From NCBI GenBank assembly GCA_028274465.1, contig CM051456.1, positions 77,982,753 to 78,046,752 of the forward strand: a stretch of DNA of 64,000 nt, in the 5' to 3' direction. This stretch comes from Plantago ovata (Eukaryota > Streptophyta > Magnoliopsida > Lamiales > Plantaginaceae). Shown here piece after piece: positions 53,903-61,736 of this stretch (the first letter of the stretch is position 1; every line of letters begins with the position of its first letter). The notes under the pieces were generated by a model, which did not search any database, had not been told where the DNA came from, and saw only the letters and a list, made by a program, of their open reading frames with translations. The position numbers were made by a program, and so were the translations under genes.

Positions 53903-55315
53903 TATTGGATTTTTAGTACTATATGCTTGTGTGGTTCCTACATGCCTGACTTTACTCAAGTTCATGTGATTTGTCGTGTTTTTTCAAATTTTTGCATGCA
54001 TATCATCCATAGATTAATTGTTGCACGTTGTTGTGTGTGGAGTTTATTGCCAAGTCTTTTGAACTTTTTTATTGAGTAGACTAAGTGTTTATGACCATTG
54101 ATCATATGTTGCATCACGTTGCAAGTAGTTTGAGGCTTGTCTCGCTTGGTTTGTCACATTCGCATGTGCACTAGTTAAGCTTAGTAGTCTCGACATCACC
54201 ATGAGTGGTGTTTCTTCTGCTGCGGTTCACGATGACCTTATCAAATGATGCATGTTAGAGTCTATGGTTGTAGCCCGTGTAATTATGTACGTAAGAGGCG
54301 ACAAGTTCTTCACCTCGATTAGAGATTGCAAATGCCTAGGAAGGAGGTAGTGTGTGGTGTGCGATTCCTTGTATTAAACCTATTCTATCGAATAGGTTTG
54401 GGGAGGGGGTTGCTTCGTTGATCTTGTCTTTCGTCTTTGAGTCGTTGTAAAGTTTCCTTTTTCTTTTTGTTTTGTGTCCCAACCTATTCTTTCGATTAGG
54501 TTTGGGGAGGTGTCTTTGTAAAAGAGTCTTTCCTTTTTCTTTTTCGTCTTTGTGCTCAAACCTATTCTTTCGAATAGGTTTGGAGAGGTGTTTTTTACAC
54601 TTAGTACTGCTGCTTGCCCCTATATAAAAAAAAAGAGAGAAAGAGAAAAAGAAAAGAAGAAAAAAAAAAGAGAAAAGAAAAAAAAAAAAAAGAAAATAAA
54701 CAAAAAAAGAAGAAGAAAGAAAATAAAGAATAAGACCCAAAAGCAAAAGAAGGGTCGTTGCAAGCCAAAAGCAGTCTAGTAAAGTGTCAAGTGTCATGTC
54801 AATATTTGTTATTGAAGTTATCGAGTTGTAAATTCTATCTTTCGTTTCGTGTCGCCTTTGTCCAAGGCCTGTTCTTGACCACCCTCGTCTTGCTATTCAA
54901 GAAGTGGTTGAAAGAGGCTCATTCTTGAGAATCTGGGTAGAATAGGGGAGTGTTATCTTTCTAAGGGAACCCTCCTTCGTTTGATGAGAGCCAGTATTGG
55001 TTCGCCCTCTCTTGAGGAAAAGTCTCGCTTGGTGAACAGTAGTAAGCCCTCGGTTTCATAGGCACGAGGCAATTGTAGTATGATAACATGCATCATTGTG
55101 TCGTCACTGACCAGGTCCAGGTAGAAGATGTTACGAGAGACTCCTTTGTTTAACCAAGTGCACATGAGAATGTGTATATTCGCAATCGAGGCATTCTTCA
55201 ACCTACTTGCATGTCATGCTCATTTGGTTTTGTTCATAAGCATTTGGTAGATTCAATAGATTAGTTCACTTTACTTGGCATGAGACTCCTTTTGTGTTGC
55301 ATTTAGGATAGTTTG
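53903..55315 (+). other. Element C 3' noncoding region
   Basis: Colinear with 45760-47160 of element B. Contains three CCTATTC..GAATAGG-type units each with tttggggagg/tttggagagg (54377-54412, 54481-54510, 54558-54588), then a purine-only A/G tract of about 100 bp (54627-54725). Lys-rich ORFs over the tract are artefacts. Confidence 0.7.
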
Positions 55316-55352
55316 TTGCTTGAGGACAAGCAAAGGTTTGGTTTGGGGAGTT
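55316..55352 (+). promoter_or_regulatory. Hairpin plus polypurine tract of C unit 1
   Basis: Stem TTGCTTG-AGGA-CAAGCAA (55316-55333) and aggtttggtttggggagtt abutting the second LTR. Confidence 0.85.
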
Positions 55353-56741
55353 TGATGAACGTATTTTTGACGCGTTCATCTTGTCTTTTTTACCTTCTTT
55401 TGCTATCTTCTAGCCTTTTTTTTTGGTTAGTTTTGTAGAATAGTGTCACGTTTTGTGTTTTCTGCATTTTCAGGCACTTAGGTACGAAACGGCATTTTTG
55501 GAGCTAAAAACGACCCTTTTTGATGGAAAAGATGGCCCCGTTGAAGTTCCCCAATCTCCGTGGCTTGTTCGTCAGTGTCTGAGCCTCAATAAGCATTGAG
55601 AAGGATGAGTCCAAGGCACCCGAGGGCCGTACGAGGGCAAAGAGATTGAGTTTGAAGACAAAAATCTGCCCAGGAGCCAAGCTAAGCGCCTGGAATAGTG
55701 AAGCGCTCCGCTTCATTTTCCAGGAGCTTGGGCACAGCAGCCAAGCGAAGCGCTTGGAGGGCCCAAGCGCTCCGCTTGGCCCCTCCAAGCGGTCCGCTTG
55801 GCAGCGGTTACGTTTTCGGATTTTCCTTCTTAGATCTGATCTTCTGTTACTTTTTCACATACTTTTGAACGGTAGCTTCGTTTTCCAGAGCTCCTAGGCC
55901 CCAAAACTCAGAGAAAACTCAGATACATTGTATTTTTAGATTGGATTAAAGGTTTTGGCATAGGATTGCATCCGTTGTTTCATCTACGGAGAGGTTTTCA
56001 TCAATACCCACCGATTAGTGACAGCTTGGTGGTAACACTGTATCATTATCTCTTGTCTAGTAGTTTGATTTGATGTATTCTATTTGCAATTCATATGATT
56101 TGATGTCTATGTTGATGAATATGAGTAGCTAAATCCTTTGTGTTGGTGGTAGAATGTAAAATATGCATGCTATGGGTTATGTTTATGCTTACATGAGATT
56201 GTGATTCAATCTTGCTGCAAATTCCTTCATATGATTCTTAGTTGCCTATAAAATATATTCGAATAGAGTATAGTGACAAACTCTTGGTCAATGAAAGCTA
56301 TGGGATTGTATGTTAGAGATTTGCAGCATGCTAGATAAATGGTGTTAGTGACAAGCACCTCTAAAGTATTGATAGTGGTCTTTTATGATGTGTGTCTTGA
56401 AAGTTACCTAGACAAGTTGCTTAGCAGACTTGATCGAAGGTTTTACGCACTGAACTTGTGAGCATATTCGTAACCCATGCATGTGTATTTGATTTCTACC
56501 ACCAACCGTTTTCCAAACTTGATTACAACAATCTGATTTCTCGTTGCTTTGTTCTAATCAAACAATTCTACAAACATTTGAACTCGTTGACTGAAATTAC
56601 TAGCAAAAACCTCAAGCAAAGCCACGTTAGGTCCCGAGAGAATGACACTCGGGGACAACTTGCCATTGCACTCTTGTTTGTGTAGTGATAAGTGTTCTTA
56701 GGCTTTTAAACAAATTTAATTGGCGAAAAACGACATCATCA
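55353..56741 (+). mobile_element. Second (shared) LTR of element C
   Basis: 1389 bp. Differs from the first LTR by a few substitutions and lacks one 16-bp palindrome unit. It serves as 3' LTR of unit 1 and 5' LTR of unit 2. Confidence 0.93.
55685..55805 (+). repeat. GC-rich palindrome cluster in second LTR of C
   Basis: Same arrangement as 49140-49300 with one unit fewer: gccaagcgaagcgcttgg, ccaagcgctccgcttgg, ccaagcggtccgcttgg. Confidence 0.85.
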
Positions 56742-56744
56742 ATT

Positions 56745-56762
56745 TGGCGCCGTTGCCGGGGA
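56745..56762 (+). promoter_or_regulatory. Primer-binding site for tRNA-Asp (C unit 2)
   Basis: TGGCGCCGTTGCCGGGGA, a perfect complement of the plant tRNA-Asp 3' end including CCA. Confidence 0.92.
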
Positions 56763-56886
56763 CTTAACTCCTTTGGTTGGTGTTTTTGTTTTTTGGTTTT
56801 TTCAGCCAACATCTCTTCTTTGTCTCATTTCTGTTTTTGTTTCTTTTTGCTTGAGATACTCACTATCTTGTATTTCAGGTGAGTGC

Positions 56887-59193
56887 ATGCCTAGAACCCG
56901 AACGGGTGGACCTATTATTGAACCTTTTGTGGACGAGATCGATCGTTTGTTTCAAAGGAGAAGGAGGAATTTGAATCTCGAGTTTGAAGGAGTAGCATCT
57001 AGAGCTTCCACTTCTGATATTCGAGAAGAGTCTTCCTCTTATCTTTTGGAGCCAATTATTGAATCTGTTTACTTGGAAGGTGAAATGGCGGAGCGGCCTA
57101 TACGTACACTTACTAAGCCTACAGTTGGGGCTAGAGGACCAGCAATTGTCCACAATGATGCCACAAGGAACTTGGAGATCAAGAATCACATGTTCCAACA
57201 ACTTCCCAAATTCTATGGGATGGCTAATGAGGATGTGATAGGGTACTTGAATGAGCTCGAGAATTTTGTTCTCCATCTTGGGCGACCAGGAGCTGGTGTT
57301 ACGGATGATGATCTCCGCATGAAGGTCTTTTCTATGGGGCTAGGTGATCGTGCAAAGGCTTGGCTTAATACTTTGGAGGCCGGGTCTTTGACAACATGGG
57401 ATCTATGTTTTGATAAGTTCATGGAGCGTTACTACCCCGCTTCCAAGACAATGGCTATGAAGAGCCAAATTAGCTCCTTCGAGCAGAGGTATGATGAGCC
57501 TTTCCACGAGGCCTATGATTGATTCATGGGGTTGCATCATCGATGCCCACATCATGGGTATGATAAAGGTCAGCTTCTCCAATTCTTTTACAATGGTTTA
57601 CATCCCGAGATTCAATCCCAAGTGGATAGTATTTGTGGAGGTAGTATGGGGGAGTTGCTTCCTTCTCAAGCCCAAGTGAAGCTGGACATGATGTACCGGA
57701 ATTCCCAAAACCGGAATGTGAGGGCTCGTGTGCTCCAAAAGGAGCAAAGAGGTGAGGCCAAGGTAGTTGTAGAACAAAATGCCTTCGATGGGTTCGCCCA
57801 TGAAGTGAAGCAAGCTTTGAGGCAAAGCGTTCCTTCTCCTTCTACGGAAGTTTGTGGTGTGTGCAAGAACTATGGGCACCTGGCCTATTTATGCCGTTCT
57901 GAATTTGCTAGAGAGCAATATATCACGAACGATGTCCGTCAAGAAGTGTATGCTGCTGAGGGAGAGCAAGTAGTTAGAGATGTGAACTACGGGCAAGGTT
58001 ATGGAAATATGAGGCCTCAAAACCGTGGACCCCGAGGTGGGTACCAGAATCAAGGAAACCGTGGTTATCTTCATAACCCGGATCAAAATGCCTATGGGCC
58101 TAATCAAGATAGAAGTCGTCTCAGCTATGGGAACAATTGGTATGAAGGAGCACCACCTTCTAATCCTACACCTCCACCTCAGGTTGCTAGTTTGGGACCA
58201 CAAGGTGGAGGGGTGCTTCCTTCACCTCTTGTCTCTTCTCTCAACGATCTTGTGTTGAAGAAGAATAAGTTTATGGAGCATTACTATCGTAATGAAGCTA
58301 CTAACAATCAGCGGTTTGAGAAGCTTGAGGCTAGTAGTAGCAACCTCCATAAGAAGTTGCAAGAGTTGATAGATCGGGGGGCTAGTAGAGAGCAAGGGAA
58401 GTTTCCCGGGAACACGGAGAAGGCTATGGCCATAACCGTGGTGACTGATTTGCCCGTGGAGATCACGGTTGTGAGAGACAATGCACTAGTTGAGGTGCCA
58501 AGTTGCAAGATAACTGAAACTTGCAAGGTGAGTGAGGAGGTCGAGACTCCTAAGGTGGTTATGGAAGAGGAAGTTGTCGCACAATCTGATGCGATAGTTG
58601 AAGAGGTGAAAGAAAACTCATCGTCTGAGGATGAGATGGTGGATATGGTGGAAATGCCCATCCAAGAGAGCTTCGATGTTGAAATCGGCTTGGGGAAGAA
58701 GGACGGAATAGTGGCAACTCTAGATACGGGAGCGGGTGTGAATGTTATACCCTTGAACGTGTATGAAGAGTCGGGTTTGTCTGGCTTGAGACCTATGAAA
58801 TGCATGGTACAATTAGCGGATGGGTCCATGAAAAAGCCGTTGGGTGTGATTGAGAACTTGGCGGTGAGGGTTGCCGGTGTAGAGGTGAAGACTAATTTCA
58901 TCGTTATGCCTACATCTTCTACTAAGCTTAAGGATGTGGTTCTCTTGGGTAGAGCCTTCATCAACAAAGTGCGTATGGTTATAGACATGTATCGCCGAAC
59001 ATGTCACTTTGAGGTAAATGGCAAGCAACACACGTTGCGAGCCATTGTTGATTCATGTGTTTATGTTGATACTAACGAACTTGTAGGATTTTTTGGTCCA
59101 CTTTATGTTCGTCAAGATGTGCAGGGAATTGATGCTTTGAGAAGCAATTGGAGGGGGAAGTCTAGTACCCAAGGTGAAATCAATTCCGCATGA
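56887..59193 (+). pseudogene. Element C gag-protease polyprotein, one in-frame stop
   Basis: ATG 56887 (MPRTRTGG). Gag capsid region: FQQLPKFYGMANEDVIGYLNE, KVFSMGLGDRAKAWLNTL, LTTWDLCFDKFMERYYPASK. A TGA at 57520-57522 (CGA in the likely parent) interrupts it; the same frame continues (FMGLHHRCPHHGYDK, FYNGLHPEIQS). Zinc knuckle CGVCKNYGHLAYLC at about 57854. Gly/Asn/Pro-rich linker, acidic region (SSSEDEMVDMVEM), then aspartic protease with ATLDTGAGVNVIPL (catalytic DTG near 58722) and VVLLGRAFINKVRM. It ends at 59191 without RT. Apart from the nonsense codon the frame is clean, suggesting recent activity. Confidence 0.92.
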
Positions 59194-59235
59194 GTTGTGA
59201 AGAGTCGAGCCAACGACTTTTAAACGAAGGCGCTT

Positions 59236-59253
59236 CTCGGGAGGCAACCCGAG
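59236..59253 (+). other. Stem-loop CTCGGG-AGGCAA-CCCGAG (unit 2)
   Basis: Same hairpin and position as 51092-51109. Confidence 0.7.
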
Positions 59254-59365
59254 GTTGTAGGTACTTGCATATAGATTAGGAGCACGTTTAAATTTTGTTT
59301 CGTTGTTTAGACAAGGTTTTTGGGGTGAAAATTTAGCAAAAGTCAAAAAAAATGGACTTGGGAGC

Positions 59366-59640
59366 TTCAGGTCCCAAGCGAACCGCTTGGCAAGCCTAAG
59401 CGGTCCGCTTGGATTTCCAGTAAGAATGGAAGAATTCCATTCGTACTGGAAATCCAAGCGGAGCGCTTGGCAGGTCCAAGCGGTCCGCTTGGATTTCCAG
59501 TAAGAATTTCATTGTTCCAGTAAGAATTTCATTCTTACTGGAAATCCAAGCGGAGCGCTTGGCAGGTCCCAAGCGGACCGCTTGCCAAGCGCTTCGCTTG
59601 GGACGGCCCAAGCGCTTCGCTTGGCTTTCCTTAAGAAAGC
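59366..59640 (+). repeat. Palindrome array with long hairpin (unit 2)
   Basis: Same array as 51228-51490. Differences are confined to the hairpin spacers: an extra 'ttccagtaagaatttcattg' repeat at about 59495-59535 and a shortened 'gaagaattccattc' spacer. Palindrome cores are conserved. Confidence 0.85.
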
Positions 59641-59839
59641 TAAGCGGGGCACTTGTGTATCAAAGCTCCCCACTTCGTTTTTCTTCCTCCATTGCCGATT
59701 TAGCACCCCAAAAATCTCAATCTCTCTCAATTCTCCACCAATTCTTGCAATCTTGTGCATTTTACAAAGCCCATCACCCCCTCTATCATCTAAACCGATC
59801 AAATTTCACGTTTGAAGCATCCATAGCAAGGAATCAAAG

Positions 59840-60319
59840 GTACCTCTCATGAACCCTAACTTTCGTGAATTTGGAATTTTATCTTAATTAGCTTCAATTG
59901 TGTTATGCATTGGTGAATTAGAGTTTGCTGATGATTGTTGAGCATGTTTCTTACTAGATGTGATGTCTAAATTTGAATTTTGCTCCTCTTGATTTATGAT
60001 GAATTCTATTGCTCGAATTCTTGCTATATAATTGTTTGATGATTGTTAGCCTTGAATTTGAGTTATGTTATGATTATGGTGATGTTGTGATTGCATGAGA
60101 ATGTGTTGGATTGGTTGGGTAATTCAGTTGGAGAGTTTGTTTGCTTGGTTTAGATTCGTATAGATTTATCATAACGAAGTGTTAAAGCTTCTCGATTTGT
60201 TCATATGAACTTTAGCAAGCCCTCAAACTCACCATGAGATTACTTGAGTGAGTATTGGAGTCTAGGAGTCAAGTCAAATTCTCATTGTCTCTTGAAGTTA
60301 TCTAATAAGATTATTCTAG
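59840..60319 (+). other. Candidate leader intron before the second ORF (unit 2)
   Basis: Same 480-bp segment as 51681-52160: donor AAAG|GTACCT, acceptor TTATTCTAG|GTACC, branch-like TCTAATAAG. Splice-like sites are unchanged despite scattered substitutions. Confidence 0.4.
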
Positions 60320-60324
60320 GTACC

Positions 60325-61195
60325 ATGGACACAAGAGACAAGAAGAAAGCAAGGAAGGATGGAGCTTCAGCCTCCAAGGAGATTCCCCGTGATGAAGGCG
60401 ACCGTGACCCATACAAAGAATCGGACGCATTACGGAGGTTCCGATACAACTTCTATAGGGGAGGAGAACGGTCAGTGGTTTGGGACCGTAGCATCTCCTT
60501 TACTTCAAAAGAGTTGGACGTACTAAAGGGGACAAAATATGAGAACAAGGGACTTTTCTTTGATGTACCCTATGCACCCTATGCTCACCTTACCAGGCTT
60601 ATAACGGAGAGAGGATGGACCTTCTATGGGAAAGAACTCTCCGGATGGGATAGAGACATTGTCGAGGAGTTCCACATTGCCTTCGAGGACTATAACTATA
60701 AGGCCGAAGCAGTACCTATTCGTGGTGTGATGGTCCCTTTCTCACCATTGAGTATCACTAGTTTCATTATGGGACTAGAGGAACCCTTGCGGGAAGACAA
60801 GAATAAGGTAGCATACTATGTGAGTGATCCCTATGTGCACTATGTCTATGACCCAACGATTGAGAAGTTTCCGAGGAGGTTAGCCGGGGTTCTAACAACC
60901 AAGGACTACAAGCCAAGGAAGACGCGTCTCGATAACACCTTGAAGTATAAAGATTTGCACTTGCACGCCCGCATGATCCTACCTTTCGTGGTAGCTAATC
61001 TGATCCCGGGACTCATAACCGAAGAGATAACGCCGGAAGTCGGGATCTTAATCTATTCCCTCATGGCGAACTTGCCCATCACTCCCGGGGACATCATCTT
61101 CCAGCAATTCGAGATTAAACGAGAACCTGGCCACCCGCTAGTCTTCCCACATCTGATCACTGCTATGTGTGAGAAAGCAAATGTGCCAAACATCC
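60325..61195 (+). pseudogene. Plant-transposon-protein-like ORF, truncated (unit 2)
   Basis: Matches 52166-53036 with few changes (MDTRDKKKARKDGASASK; NLIPGLITEE; ITPGDIIFQQF) up to KANVPNIRR. At 61196 the sequence leaves the parent and enters a GC-rich palindromic linker, so about 40 C-terminal residues (including FGVEQGFEDP in unit 1) are lost. The frame remains open to 61287 through unrelated sequence. Confidence 0.88.
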
Positions 61196-61283
61196 GGCGC
61201 ACCGCCCCTCACCTGGGGCGGTGCGCCCAGGAAGGGCAGAACGCCCGGGCATTTTTCCACTCCCAGGCGGACCGCCTCACACC
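61196..61283 (+). repeat. Palindromic linker at the Athila-Sirevirus junction
   Basis: Begins with a perfect 13-bp stem, GGCGCACCGCCCC (61196-61208) and GGGGCGGTGCGCC (61215-61227), then aacgcccgggc and caggcggaccgcctc. Composition and cores match element B-type clusters rather than element C, so it is a third component between the C ORF and the Sirevirus ORF. Confidence 0.8.
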
Positions 61284-61363
61284 CTGATCTTGATAATGCT
61301 GAAGAAGCTGAAGAAACTGTTAATGCTGAAAGGACTGAGCCACAACCTGTCCTTCTTCAACAG

Positions 61364-61438
61364 GTAGATAATTCAACCATCAGTAAAACTTCAAATTCTG
61401 AAACTTATTCTTTTGCTAATATAATATTATCTCTACAG
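61364..61438 (+). other. Candidate mini-intron/exitron 1 (fourth copy)
   Basis: 75 bp, CAACAG|GTAGAT ... TATCTCTACAG|ACTTCT, branch-like TTTGCTAATATAAT. Phase 0. Equivalent to 30021-30095 and 18177-18251 on the minus strand. Confidence 0.5.
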
Positions 61439-61507
61439 ACTTCTCAAGATGCAAGTCAGATGGTTGCTGAAGCCTCTGCACCAGAACCAACACTCCCTGC
61501 TCAGCAG

Positions 61508-61583
61508 GTAGTTAATGTTTTTGGTAATAAAACTAAGTTTGACAGCTTAGTACTTGTATCGAACTCAAATTAATTTATTTCAG
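61508..61583 (+). other. Candidate mini-intron/exitron 2 (fourth copy)
   Basis: 76 bp, CAGCAG|GTAGTT ... AATTTATTTCAG|GATGAA. It contains an in-frame TAA and is not a multiple of 3; removing it restores one frame with the flanking codons. Equivalent to 29881-29951 (71 bp) and 18036-18107 (72 bp). Confidence 0.55.
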
Positions 61584-61661
61584 GATGAACAAATGGAGGA
61601 TGCTATTCAAGCTCCTCAAGGAATGGAAATTGTACAACATGAGCTTGCTGAATCTCAGCAG

Positions 61662-61736
61662 GTAATTCATGTTTCAGCTTTGAACTCTAAAGCAATTATC
61701 CAAACCAATCCTGATCTAAATATCGTTCTTTTTCAG
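61662..61736 (+). other. Candidate mini-intron/exitron 3 (fourth copy)
   Basis: 75 bp, CAGCAG|GTAATT ... CGTTCTTTTTCAG|GCTCAA, branch-like CTGATCTAAAT. Phase 0. Equivalent to 29728-29802 and 17865-17939. Confidence 0.5.

Larger units (their letters stand above)
48830..61195 (+). mobile_element. Tandem gag-protease element 'C': LTR-internal-LTR-internal
   Basis: LTRs at 48830-50234 and 55353-56741 are nearly identical. Each is followed by a tRNA-Asp primer site and homologous internal DNA. Unit 1 runs to a polypurine tract and the second LTR; unit 2 lacks its 3' end and stops inside its second ORF at about 61195. No RT, RNase H or integrase occurs in either unit, so the family would depend on enzymes made elsewhere, presumably from an Athila such as B (same 3' region and primer site). 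Confidence 0.88.

Noticed and set aside
54552..54779. Lys/Arg-rich ORF (plus) and its Phe/Leu-rich mirror that could be taken for a membrane protein
   Set aside because: Both come from a purine-only low-complexity tract in noncoding retrotransposon DNA.
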